Below, one piece after another: positions 10,390-21,690 of a DNA stretch of 64,000 bases. The DNA is from Odobenus rosmarus divergens (Eukaryota; Chordata; Mammalia; Carnivora; Odobenidae). The stretch's first letter is position 1, and the number at the start of each line of letters is the position of its first letter. The notes below the pieces were generated by a model. That model searched no databases and was not told the DNA's origin. It saw only the letters and a program-made list of their open reading frames with translations. The translations under genes and the position numbers were made by a program. The stretch spans positions 467,192-531,191 of the forward strand of contig NW_004450465.1 in NCBI RefSeq assembly GCF_000321225.1. Direction: 5' to 3'.

Positions 10390-11560
10390 TGTGCCTATTC
10401 TAAATTGATAGTTACTTTCCCTCAGTGCTTTAAAGACTCACTCCATCGGCTTCTGACTTCAGTTATTGTTGGAGGACGTGAGCTATCAAATCTGTCATTC
10501 TTTGTAGGTGAAATTCTGTCATTCCCTTTTAAGATGTTTCTTAATCTTTCTGTTCTGCTGCTTTACTATACTTCATAGAGATGTGAATTTATTTTTATTT
10601 ATCCTGCTCGGTACTGAGAGTATCCGTTTAAAGAGGAGCCTACAACATTTTTATAAAGAGCCAAAGAGTAAATATTTTAGGCTTTGCAGTCCCTATAATC
10701 TCTGTTACAACTATTCAGCTCTACCACTGTAGCATGAAAGCATCCATAGACAATGCATAAACAAATGGGTATGGCTGTGTTCCAATAAAACTTTATTTAT
10801 AAAAACATGGCAAGCTGAATTTGGCCCACAGGCTATAGTTGCCTGATTTAAAGCTTAATGACGTTTTTAATTTTGCAAAATTCTTAGCTATGATTTCCTC
10901 AAAACTATCGCTCTACCATTTTATCCTTCCTAGTTTTTTTTTGTCTAGAGTCCCTATTAGATAAAAATCCCATGCTGTCCTCCATGATTTTAATTACTCT
11001 TCCAAATTTTTTAGCCCTGTGCCTCCCTGTGGTGAATTCAAAATCGGTTTATCAACTTCATCTTTCAATCCACTAAGATTTTCTTCATCTGTGTCCACGG
11101 TGACCCACCTTCTCAGTTTGCCCAGGACTCTCCCAGTTTTAGCACTAAAGTCCTATATCCCAGAAACTTCTTTGTTCCAGACAGACCAGGAGAGTTGTTC
11201 ACCCTATTCATACCCAATCCAGGTTTTAACCCATATACTGAATTTTTGTTTCAGTGATTAAGTTTTTATTTCCAATTTTGAATTGGTTGTTTTCACCTGT
11301 TTTTACTTACTATCCGCCTATTTTGTCTCAAATGTTCATATATTCTCCTATGGATGTTCTTCACATATTTGTTTCTTGATGACTCCTGAATCTGGAGAGT
11401 CATTTTCAGATTGCTCTATCATTTTAATTGAAGGTAAACCCATCTTTTAATTGCTGATTTTTTAGGTCTTTATTTCTTACTCATAGCTTTCTTCCCATAT
11501 TTCGGAATTTTGTGTTGTAGACCCATTTTGAAAGGTTTTTTCAGTTGACTGGCTCCTTTT
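10390..11560 (-). mobile_element. Possible second part of an old L1-like element
   Basis: Plus-strand text such as 'cttctgacttcagttattgttgg', 'tagctatgatttcctcaaaactatc' and 'tctagagtccctattagat' recalls a common old L1-derived segment on the minus strand. It is very diverged, split by a hAT element at about 10641-10848, and not verified. Confidence 0.35.
10641..10848 (+). mobile_element. Non-autonomous hAT element (MER-type)
   Basis: Diagnostic text 'ataaagagccaaagagtaaatattttaggctttgcag', 'gctgtgttccaataaaactttatttataaaaac' and 'ggcccacaggctatagttgcc'. The same family occurs inverted at 19275-19507 and, more decayed, at 41654-41870. I know it as a small Charlie-type hAT but am unsure of the exact family name. 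Confidence 0.75.
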
Positions 11561-11749
11561 TTCATCCTAACTGCCTTCTCTAGTGTTGCGCTCCTCTCTA
11601 CTACTTCTTCCTGAGGACTCCAGCCCAGAACCAGCTCTACATTGACAGCCGCGTGACCAGGCTCACAGTAATACTACACATTTAGCATATTCATTTCTAA
11701 GTCAGCTGGTACCTTGGCCCGGGTTCTGGCTCTGGGACTGTGTCTAGCC

Positions 11750-11903
11750 CAGGCTTTCTCAATTTCAGCACTTTTGGTCCTTGTGAGATACTTAGCAGCA
11801 TCTTTGGTCGTTACCTACTGGACGTCAGTAGTACTCCTGTCCCCTTCATTGTGACAACATACAAAGCATTTCCAGATATTATCATCCCCAGTTGAGAACT
11901 GCT
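11750..11903 (-). mobile_element. MER20-like hAT element
   Basis: 'ttctcaatttcagcacttt...tagcagcatctttgg...gttgagaactgctg' follows the reverse complement of MER20, with one internal deletion. Non-coding. Confidence 0.75.
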
Positions 11904-12470
11904 GGTCTATCCTAAGGCAATTCTTAGTGGCAGATCATTTGGTCTCCTTCCGTGAAGCTAAGATTTAAAAAAAAAAAAAAGCGTATCTGTCCTTGCCCTT
12001 GGCTTCAAAGAGTGACCCTACTTCAGGTTTTCAGGTTACCCTACAGAGGCTGAACTAACAAATGCTTTCATAACCTGAACCAACAGCCCAACTCACTTGC
12101 CCACTAGTTTCACTCACAGCCATGTGTTTCTGTTCTGTTTCTGATATAGCAAAGTTTACCTTTAAATTTTCTCAATTTATATTTTACCTATCTCTACTTG
12201 ACATATGGTTAGGGCAATAAGAGAGCCACAAAACTTTATTTTATTGACCAGAAGATGATTCATCTTCTTTTTCTCTTTTCTGTCACTTCCCTTTAGCTTC
12301 CTATCTTTCTTTTTCCCTTTCCCCCTTCATCCTGGATCTGTGTAATAGGACAAATCAACAAAGTGGAGGAAATGTGTCATCAGGGTTGATGAGCTACTGG
12401 GAGAATTAGTCCAGTGTCTCCTGGGGCTCCACCACCCCCTTAATAGTACTCCTATCCCAACCTATTAAGA

Positions 12471-12652
12471 CAGTGGTTCTCAAAGTCTGCTTCCTAAACC
12501 AGCAGCATCAACATTACCTGGGAACTTAATGGAAATTCTTGAGTTCTACCCAAGTCTGACCAAACAAGTTTTAGGAATGGGACCCAGCCCCTTGTGTGTT
12601 AGCAAGCCCTCCAGGTGATTCTGATGCATACTAAAGTTTGAGGTCTCCTGCA
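12471..12652 (-). mobile_element. MER5A hAT element, near full length
   Basis: Starts 'cagtggttctcaaagtctgcttcctaaaccagcagcatc' and ends 'ccaggtgattctgatgcatactaaagtttgagg'. Its 182 bp agree with the full MER5A length of about 190 bp. Confidence 0.85.
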
Positions 12653-12680
12653 CTAAGACTTAGCTAAAGAGGTTTGAACC

Positions 12681-12840
12681 AATGGTTCTCAGCCTGGCTG
12701 CACATTGGAATCGCCTGTTAAACTTTAAATTACACTGTTATGTGAGCCACTCCTCTGAAGATTCTGATTCAGCTCAGGTGGGTCGCAGGTCCCTTTATCT
12801 TTTAAACTCCCCTAAATGATTCAAATATCCAGTCCAAGTT
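12681..12840. mobile_element. MER5B-like hAT element
   Basis: 'aatggttctcagcctggctgcacattggaatcgcctg' and 'attctgattcagctcaggtgggtcgcagg' are diagnostic. It follows the MER5A copy after only about 30 bp. The right end is blurred. Confidence 0.7.
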
Positions 12841-12970
12841 GGTATTAGTTATTCATGTCCTGTTCACCCATTTTGATTATCACTTATGCCAACTCTTACC
12901 CAGTATTTCAGGAATTCTCCATGAAAATGAGTAAACTTTCAGTGAACAAAATTTAAAATAAATCTTATCT

Positions 12971-13165
12971 GGAGGCGGACTTCCTGGGTTTGAATCTCAG
13001 TGTTGCCCATTATTAGCTATGTGACTTTGAACAATTTACCTGCTCTGTGCCTCAGTTTCCCCATGTGTAAAAAGGGATGAATAACTATACCTACCTATTA
13101 GGGTTGTTGCCAGGATTACATTGGTTTATCCATGAATATCTTCAGAATAATGCCTGTCACACAAC
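12971..13165 (+). mobile_element. MIR element (+)
   Basis: Contains the MIR core in order: 'cttcctgggtttgaatctcag', 'attagctatgtgactttgaacaa', 'ctctgtgcctcagtttcccc', 'aaaagggatgaataactatacctacc', 'agggttgttgccaggatta', 'aataatgcctgtcac'. An ancient tRNA-derived SINE. Confidence 0.9.
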
Positions 13166-13169
13166 AAAA

Positions 13170-14318
13170 GCTACACAAAATTGCTCTGAAATATTTATTT
13201 TGTAAGTAAAACATGCAAAGCACCTTCAAAATAAACAAGTCAAAATAAGTGTTTTAAAAAGGAAAATTTTAAAAAGCATTTATAGAATGTTTCTCTCTTT
13301 TTTCTTTTCATACTGGAACCTTTGCTTTAGAAGACCCACTTTTTCCCCAAAATGTTATATGCTCTTTAAAAAGATTGATTCAATAAAAATTAACTTCTCT
13401 CATTAACATTTTTAGAATTTTACTATGTTTTTTAAAAACAGCTAGTGGAATTGTAAAACCTGAGCTCAGAATCACTGTCCTATAGTCAGATTTGAGTTTC
13501 ACAAACTGATAAGCCAACAATAAATTCAACCCTTATGTAAATCCTGGCAGAGGTTAAAAGTGGAATTGAAATAAACATCTGCCAAATTTGATCTATGACA
13601 CTGAAAGAATCTGTGTGAAATATAGTGAAAGCGTTTTAATAAGATATTTGGGAGGTTTAACTTAAATGAATACATTTTGTTGTGTGAATGTCTGGACATA
13701 GTCCAAAGAACTACCAGCAATTTTATCATTGCAACTTTGAAAGACAAATAGTTGTGTTTACTTTATCACAAGAGGACATTCACCCGAAAGAAACTAATTT
13801 TATCACATATACCCACAACAGCATGAGACAGCATTTCAGGGCTGGGTGGGGTTTTTTTTAATAGCGGAACATAGCTACCCCAACACAATAGGGCTGAGAT
13901 ACATACTGTTTAAATTAGTTACCTAGGGTGTGGGGGAGCGAGGGAATTTCCAAACTATCTGTTGTTAATTATCAAGCAAACAAAGAGAAGATTGTGAGGG
14001 TGGGATTATTGTAATTTGGGATTTTGAAGCAAAATCCACCTGTAGCTACTGATTATACCCAGTTTAGGTGGTTTCAATTCTCAGTAAATGTAAAAGCTAG
14101 CCAACTTAAGCAAGCATTGATTGAATTTGATAAGCAGGTCATGCAGAGGGAGGAAATTCTAGAAAGTAGCCAGAATAACCGTGTCTTAATGATTAATTAG
14201 GCAAGAAAACCCAGATATAACTTCTCTATGTCTTGACACGTCTACATCCTTATTTTTTCACTCTTCTTCCCTTCCACATGGTAAATCCTCCTATTCAACT
14301 TGTAAGCCACACACATCA
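13170..14318. other. Intron 1, mostly unique AT-rich sequence
   Basis: I see no gene or clear repeat family. Frames at 13526-13747 and nearby have no recognisable content. Confidence 0.4.
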
Positions 14319-14509
14319 AAGAAAAGAAAAGAAAAGAAAAGAAAGAAAAGAAAAGAAGAAAAGAAAAGAGAAGGAAGGGAAAGGAAAGGAAAGAAGGAAG
14401 GAAGGGAGAGAGAGAGAGAAAGGAAAGAAAGAAAAAGAAAGAAAAGAAAGGAAAGAAAGAAAAGAAAGAGAGAGAAAGAAAGAAAAGAAAAAGAAAGAAA
14501 GGAAGGAAG

Positions 14510-14580
<71 letters not shown>

Positions 14581-14645
14581 AGGAAGGAAAAGGAAAGAAA
14601 AAAAGAAAGAAAGAAAGAGAAAAAGAAAGAGAAAAAGAAAGAAAA
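14319..14645 (+). repeat. Polypurine (GAAA)n/(GGAA)n microsatellite
   Basis: About 327 bp with only A and G on the plus strand. It starts as (AAAAG)n, passes through GGAAG- and GAGA-rich parts, has a perfect (GAAA) core at about 14514-14580, then decays again. The Lys/Arg/Glu-rich frame on plus and the Ser/Phe/Leu-rich frame on minus are translation artefacts of this repeat. Copy number is probably variable between individuals. Confidence 0.97.
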
Positions 14646-16750
14646 GCCTGCCAGGACATTCCTAAGAAATAATGGTATACCTCCTCTTTGATCAGCGAGA
14701 ACACTGGTTTTTCTCCTCTTTCAGGGTTCATTACAGACAGACAGTAAATCCAGACATGAGGGAATATCGCTTTCTTGGGCAAGTAACTTGCAAAAACTAG
14801 ACACATAGCACATCTTTGCATTTGTAATATCTACACTACTGTTTCCATTGTGAAGGTCTGCACTGAACTGAACAGCTACGGACCCTGCAATTATAAATAC
14901 TTTAAGAGAAGGATTTAACAGTGTACTATTTTAATTATTCTAGTAAATTTGCCCTAGACCCATGGAGAAGACTAAAGAGAAATGATGGGTTACAATAAAG
15001 GGCTCTTGGAACCAGTAGGCTGAGGCTAGAAGCCTTGCCCCAGCTGAAAATTCTGTTTTCTCAAGCTCTCTGGGTAGCTTTGTTTCTCCTTGCTGCGTCC
15101 CTACAAGGAGGCTTGGCCAGTCTCCATTACCAGATCCATTTGATTTCTTACATGAGATACCCATTTTTTAATGTTACCTCTTGGTTCCTGGAAACACTGG
15201 AATTGGTGATCCCAGATTAGATAGTTTCCCTTTCTGTCTTTAATATTTTATGAGTTGAACAAATTACACAGTTCTGGATATATAGAAAGAGTCAGGGTAA
15301 GGTTAAACTTTGCCTTCTGGGTAGGCAGCTTATTTTGGACATATTTGGATTGGAAACAGTGTCTAGGTATAAGAAACATGATCAGATTTAAATGCATAAC
15401 AGCCTACTGGGGATTTCTGAACTAGTCTTGAATTGCATGGGGGTGCAGGGGTGGGGGAAGGTTGTTAAAAATTTAATATTAAATAGGGTATTGGTTTCTG
15501 CAATTTTCTCTGAAATGCATCAAAAAACAAAGGCTGTGATAAAGCAAAGAATAGTAAAATGCTAACAATTAAAGCATCTAGGTTGAGTATATTGATGTTC
15601 ACTTTCAACTTCAATTTCAACTTTCGGATATGCTTGTAATTTCTCATAATAAAAAGGAGGGGGGACAGTTTAAGTGTCACATAGACTGGATACACCGAGC
15701 TGGAAATTTCACTACAATACTCCATGCTCTATACTCTGGGCCCGTGCATTCATACAGCCTCCGTTTATCCACTATATATCAGCACATAACCCCTTTCCTC
15801 TAAATGTAACTATCTTTATCATTTTCCTCTCTTGTAAATATGAGATGCTCGATGATGATCTTTTTTTTTCCCAAAAAAATACAGGAAAATGTAGAGAGAG
15901 TAAAAATCCCACCATGCAAAGAAAACCATTGTTAACATTTTAGGAAATATTTTTCTCGATGTATCACTAGACAAAGTATGAGACCTTTCTTTGCCCCTCT
16001 CATAGTTATTCTTGTGTGACTTCACTTTCAGATCAGCCACACCAGCTCTGACACTTCCTTTTATACATGGCTCCACCCTCTTCAAGAAAGTTCTCACTTT
16101 TCACTGTCTCCCCACTCTTATTCACCCTTGATTTGCTGTGTCCTGCCTTCAGAATTTCTCTCGTCAATGCCTTGAAATGTTCATCAAGCCCCTTTGACAT
16201 TCCAGTGTATCTTCTCCCCAATTATTTTGCTTTCCACCATGCTATCTTGTGTACCCTAAGCCTCATATTTGCTACTGGACTCGCAATTTTGTAGAGTCTA
16301 ATCTGATTAAGGCAAAACCATCCTTCTGACTTAATAAGTAATGACACAATTTAAAACCAAATTCTCACTCTAGATAGAAATGAGGATATCCAGGCCAATC
16401 CATTTCTGTTTAATTATGGAAAACACAGAGATTATAATTCTTAGTTCAGAAAACAAAAGCCAACCTCACATCATGCAGTTTTCACTTGGATTTTGTCACT
16501 GCTGCTTCCCACGGGGTTCACAATGAGTGCTTGGCAGTCTCTAAAGAGCAGGGAACGTTCTGGGCTCTCCAGTTGGGTTTTGGCAATGTTAATGGACATT
16601 TTTATTTTGTGGGAATAAAACTAGGTTTTTGTTCTTTAAAAAGTTAAAAGAAGTATTCCTACTAATATTTGAGAGGTATCTTTATTATATGTGCTTCAAG
16701 CAGTTTTCATGAGTTCACTTTCTTGCATCGTAAATTTTGTAAGCCTTTTC
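14646..16750. other. Intron 1, mostly unique
   Basis: No gene is recognised. The text 'aaaaatacaggaaaatgtagagagag...accattgttaacattttagg' at about 15870-15945 is a common old interspersed-repeat phrase that I cannot assign. Confidence 0.4.
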
Positions 16751-16756
16751 CTGATA

Positions 16757-17053
16757 TTTTTTAAAAAATTTATTTATTTATTTGAGAGAGACAGAGAGTA
16801 TGAGTGGAAGGGGCAGAGGGAGAGGGAAGGAGAAAATCTTAAGCAGACTCCAAGCTGAGTGCAGAGCCCTAGCAGGGCTCCATTCCACGACCCTGAAATC
16901 ACAACCCGAGCCTCAGGGTCATGAGATCTAGCCCCACGTCAGGCTCCACACCCAGCACAGAGCCTGCTTAAGATTCTCTCTCTCTCTCTCCCTCTGCCCT
17001 TCCTGTCCCCCCCAAAAAAACTTTAAAAATTTTTAAAAATTAAAAATAAAAAA
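16757..17053. mobile_element. Inverted composite of two Can-SINE parts
   Basis: From 16757 to about 16912 the sequence is a minus-strand Can-SINE read from its tail inward ('aatttatttatttatttgagagagacagag...ccacgaccctgaaatcacaacccgagcc'). From about 16913 it switches to plus orientation ('tcagggtcatgagatctagccccac...ctcctctgcc', then an A-rich tail). Neither part has its tRNA head. The two bodies are inverted repeats of each other and could fold as a hairpin. Confidence 0.85.
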
Positions 17054-18785
17054 ATCAACACCTTTTTGGATAAACACTGTAGTCTGTCCTCTGCTGATTT
17101 TCCTTCTTAACTCTACAGTCCCTTTGAAATTTATTCTGACACATGGAAGAAGTAAATGTGAAGTTAAAATAATATCTATTTAATATTTTCTTTCCCTATT
17201 TTTGTTATCTTTAGATTAGCATATATTGTGGCTCTCTTTTGAGCCATCTATATTTTATTTTTGTAGTATCATACATTCACAATTATTATTTTACAATATA
17301 TTCCAATATTGAATAGGGCTAATCTCCCCCATCCCCTGCCATCATTGCTCTTCTTTTTCCACAATATCCATTGATGTCCTTCTCCATATATTTTTTTCTA
17401 AACAAAGTTTACAAATTTATTAAGTTCTTTAAAAATTCCAGTTGTGATTCTGATCACCATTCTTTCAGTATCAAAAACTAAAAGTAGAAAAGACTAGTAT
17501 ATAGTATCCAGATTTCCTTTTTAGCACTGCTCTGTATAGAGTTCTATTTACTGCTGCACTGGAGAGATGTCTCCGCCTACTCAAGTAACCTACATGTTCT
17601 CGGGGTGACTCTTTACATGCCTGGCCCAGGAGTAGAGAGCAGCTCACACAGAGAAGGAAGTCATCTCCCAGTAAAACCGTAGTGCCACTTAAAGCTGGCT
17701 AACCTAGCAAGCCAATCAGTCACTGGGGACGAAAGCATTCCTTACTTTATTTTTGTCGTTATTGCTGTGTTATTGTCATGTAACTTCATTTTCCCCTTAA
17801 AGTGGCTATAGAGGTAAAATAATTAAGGTGCTCAGAAATGTGTGTTCCTCAGACTTTCATTAAGCAATTCCTTTAAGAACAAATTCTAATTCTTAATCTC
17901 TCAAGAATTACTCTTGAAAACCATGAGCATGCTTTTGCCAGTTTTTCCATGTTTTAAGACAAAATTTTACACAGTGAATCACTCAAAAGTTTGAGTGAGA
18001 TATATTCATCTATTAGGAATGTAAAATATTTTCCTAATATAAACTTCTTAAAAGGTGGCTATAAATCATCATTTGAAACTCTTCCATTGAAGGGATGACT
18101 AATCCATTAAATTGCTAAATGGAACACTCCCAAATCACATGATTCTATCTTGAAGCGGTTACTACCTAGTTTCTTTATTGAGGTGGTTTCAGGATAAAGA
18201 GTATTCATTACAAAAAGCTCTAGGGTCCCTCGTCGTAAGTCCACCATTTTTGTTTTCACATGGCCCAAAAGCAGAACTCCATTTCATTTTAAGAAGTTAT
18301 CTAGCAACTTTCCAACCCTCACAGCATGAAGTCCACCCAAGAAGTTTGGGCAGAGATCACCTCACGGGTGACTAGACAGGCTCTCACCTGCCCTTCCACC
18401 CCCAGATAAAGTGATTGCTGGACTCTGTCATTTACAAGGTGAGATCCAAGGACCAATTTATCTTCTTGCTTTTAAGTAATCCTAATACTTAACACCAAAA
18501 GAAAAACCAAGACCATGAAAGGTCATAGCTATCACCTCACTTAATCATATTCCGAAAAGGGTAGTTTCAGACACTTTCGTGGTAATTTTTTGTTCTGTTT
18601 TAGCAAATCTATTCTGAGTAACTTCCCAAAAATGCCTCCTAATTGCCAAACTCTATGGAATCGTTTTACTCTGCTTAATAACAGTTGAAAATCTTCCTTT
18701 GATTCTTGCCTGGTTCTCCTGTCTGTGCCTGTAACAATTCCTTCTCAGCTGCCTTTGAACTTAGGCCTTTTGTGCGATGATGCGC
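17054..18785. other. Intron 1, mostly unique AT-rich sequence
   Basis: No gene or clear repeat family is recognised. Confidence 0.4.
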
Positions 18786-18789
18786 AAGG

Positions 18790-19640
18790 TAGCCATCTTT
18801 GCCTTCCTTCCACTCTCACTCTGCCCGGGTATTTTCTGTCACTCTCAAGGCTTCAGCCACTAACCCCCTGCTGATGACTCACATGACTGGCAGCTCAAAT
18901 ACCACCTGACCCAAACTGAAGTCATCATCCTTCTCCAAATCTGTTCTTCCTTCTATATTCTATAACCTGGTGAACGCAGCCACCCTCTCTCCAGTCACCC
19001 AAACCTTATACGTCTACGCCATGTAATACTTCTCCACTGCCAGTGAGTACCCTGCCACCCAGCTTAAAAGCACATACACATTCCCTCCTCTCTAACTATA
19101 TTTAACAGGCTATACTCCGAATTCAGGCCCTTATCCTCTTTGACTGGAGGATTATACTCTTGCAACTCACATTCCTTAAATCTGTCATTACTTTGCTACT
19201 AGAATGGTCTTTCTAAAGCACATATCTAATTAGGCAGCTTTCTGGCTTCAAACCCTTCAGATGGCTCCTAGTGGCCCAGCAGAGGGGTCAGCAAACTGTG
19301 GTCCGTGGGCCAAATCCAGCCCGTTGCCAGTTTCCAGATATAAAATATTGTTGGAACACAGCCACACTTGCTCATTTATGTACTGTCTAATGGTTGATCT
19401 CAGGCTACAGCAGCAGAGTTGTATAGTTTCAGCCAAGACTATGTGGCCCCCAAAGCCAAAAATATTTACTATCTGACCCTTTACAGAAAACGTTTTCTGA
19501 AACCTGGCCTAGTGGATACGGTCTGAACTCTGTGTTATGACACGTTCTTTCAGTGCAACCTCTGTGTCCAGGCTTAGCTCTTGCCACACACACACCCCCT
19601 TAAACCTTATACTCTAACAGTGCTTGTCTGCTTGCTGTTT
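18790..19640. mobile_element. Old interspersed repeat, LINE-like, split by a hAT insertion
   Basis: Phrases such as 'tcctcctctctaactatat', 'ttcaggcccttatcctctttgactggaggattatactcttgcaac', 'agaatggtctttctaaagcacatatct' and 'cttcaaacccttcagatggctcc' belong to a widespread old mammalian repeat. I cannot fix the family (L2-like is one option). The hAT element at 19275-19507 is inserted in it. Confidence 0.45.
19275..19507 (-). mobile_element. Non-autonomous hAT element with 8-bp TSD
   Basis: Inverted copy of the family at 10641: 'gtcagcaaactgtggtccgtgggccaaatccagccc', 'attgttggaacacagccacacttgctcatttatgtactgtct', 'aatatttactatctgaccctttacag'. The 8-bp sequence CCTAGTGG occurs at 19267-19274 and again at 19508-19515, exactly the target-site length of hAT transposons. 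Confidence 0.85.
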
Positions 19641-19642
19641 CC

Positions 19643-19886
19643 CAGCACGGTCCAACAGAAATCTCTGTTGAGGATGGAGCCCGTCGTATGCCTGCGCTTC
19701 TAGCACAATAGCCACGGCCCCGTGTGGCTGGTGAGCGATTAAAATATGGCTGAATTTCAAATTTCATTTGATTTTAATTAACTTACATTTAATTAACACA
19801 CTTGTTTAATTGTGTTTAATTTTAAGTAACATAAATTTAAACTTAAAGAGCCACATGTGGGCTATGACATTGGACAATGCAGCGCT
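19643..19886. mobile_element. MER-type DNA transposon with inverted ends
   Basis: Ends 'cagcacggtccaacagaa' and 'ttggacaatgcagcgctg' are imperfect inverted repeats around an AT-rich middle with 'agccacatgtgggct'. The copy at 28461-28622 belongs to the same family. I cannot give a firm family name. Confidence 0.6.
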
Positions 19887-20246
19887 GGACGGTGTCACCA
19901 ACGGTCTCTCTGTTCCTTCTAGGGGAGTATCTTAAATATTTAGTATACCCTGTCCATCTGGGAAACATTGATATTTCAACAGTTAACTGAAGGGTCACCC
20001 TTGCTAAGGAGGCTTTTCAAACTCCCAAGTCCATGCCTCCCCCAAAAGAACTGGGCATCCTTTCAGTGTTTTCACTGTACCCCATCCTATTACCGGGAAA
20101 CTTCTGTTTTACCCTAACCAGAATAGCAGTTCCTGAATGCAGATCCCGGTTTGATTTGTTTCTGCTTTTTAAAACCTCCTAATCCAGTGCCTTGTTAATT
20201 AATATTGGTCAAATAGATTGATCAATGTCACATTCAGAGCTTTTTC

Positions 20247-20424
20247 TTTTCTTTTTTTTTTTAAGATTGTATTTATTTATTCATGAGAGAGAGAGAGAGA
20301 GAGGCAGAGGGAGAAGCAGGCTCCCAAGGAGCAGGGAGCCCGATGCGGGACTCCATCCCAGGACCCTGGGATCGTGACCTGAGCCAAAGGCAGAGGCCCA
20401 CCATCTGAGCCACCCAGGTGCCCA
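20247..20424 (-). mobile_element. Can-SINE (-) with target-site duplication
   Basis: Reverse copy with (GA)n body at about 20284-20303 and 'gagccacccaggtgccca' head. Flanks 'cattcagagctttttc' (20231-20246) and 'ccttcagagttttttc' (20425-20440). Confidence 0.95.
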
Positions 20425-20440
20425 CCTTCAGAGTTTTTTC

Positions 20441-21499
20441 AACACACAAATCACTTTCCTTCATTTCTCGTTCCTTGACAAATGAAGAATGACCTCTCAC
20501 ACAAGTGCTGAGATATCCTAGGAACCCCTCTCCCTTGCCCCCTCCCCACTAGATCTTGACTTCTCTCTGGAAAAAAAAATAACTGATCCCCTTAGCAACC
20601 TGATTTTGTTCACACATTTTTAAAGTTCACTTTAGTAATAGCATCTTTGATACTTAGGGTCAAAAATGCCGCATTCTTCTACAAGTTGTAATGAGGAATC
20701 CATGACCATTCTGCCAAACCTACTTGTTTGACCTCTATGAAATTTGTTAAATCTGCTTTTTTATGAGAACACACTGATTTTTTGTGGCTTATGTAAACCC
20801 TCAGCTACGGCAGCTAACTTGGTTTTTATTTAGCCTTAGCAACGTTTAGTATTATCTATTTAAAGGATAATAGAAAGCTCTATGGTTTAAGTTTTCTACA
20901 GATAGGAACCCAGCTTGTTGAATTGTGCATGTGGCATAAACAACAATCAACAGCCTTTGAAAGGAGAAGTCAAAGAATATTGATATCAGTTCTGAGAAAG
21001 TTTGAGAAATCTAGCCCCATCAGGTGGATTTCAAAGTCAGCCAAGAATCTAAAACTACACGTGTTTACAGCATTCAGAGTATCAAAGCAAAGCTTCCGTA
21101 CACTTCCTTTTTGAAGTTCCAACTTAAATATTGACAATTTTTAGTAGCTCTTTCTTGCTTGTGTAGAATCAAGAGCTCTTTAAGCTAAATTACTTCAAAA
21201 TGCTTTATGCTTTCTCAAAACTGACGTGTTTTAAATAGTTAAGGTTTAAAATCAGATGATTTTGATCCATTTCAAGTGTTTTTTTTTTCATTGCTTTAAT
21301 AGTCTAATACCTTAATTAACCCTGTCGGATCAGGAAATGTGACAAAGAAGGATAAGATAATGAATGACGAGGTCTCTATGACGGATCTGGTCACTTCTCT
21401 TTCATCTTCCTACCAAGTAGGCAGTGTTGCCCATACGCACCCCTGGGATCATCTGTCTGGCAGATTTGCACAACGGTTGCGAGCAGTTGGCAGAGCTAA
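20441..21499. other. Intron 1, mostly unique
   Basis: No gene is recognised. The plus-strand frame at 21339-21830 (163 codons) runs into the MIR at 21500 and has no domain signature, so I treat it as a chance frame. Confidence 0.4.
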
Positions 21500-21690
21500 T
21501 CTGTGTGCCTTTCCAAGTTCTACTTTTTCCTACCTGCTTTACCCCAGTCAAGCTACTTCACCTCAGTGGCTTAATTTTCCCCTCTGTAAAGTAGGGGGCA
21601 ATGGTAACCTCTCCCTTGTGCGTGCTCATGGATATCAAATGAAACCATGTTGCAGGAAAGCATTTGGCGCTGTGCCTACCACAGGAAAGG
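21500..21690 (+). mobile_element. MIR element (+)
   Basis: 'tcaagctacttcacctcagtggcttaattttcccctctgtaaagtaggggg' and 'aggaaagcatttggcgctgtgcctaccac' match the MIR core and 3' part. Confidence 0.75.

Noticed and set aside
14233..14821. Long Lys/Arg/Glu-rich frame (+) and Ser/Phe-rich frame (-)
   Set aside because: Both are produced by the GA-only microsatellite; a simple repeat with no stops gives open frames on both strands.
19261..19476. 71-codon plus frame starting MAPSGPAEGS
   Set aside because: It runs through a non-autonomous hAT element whose reverse strand happens to stay open in many copies.
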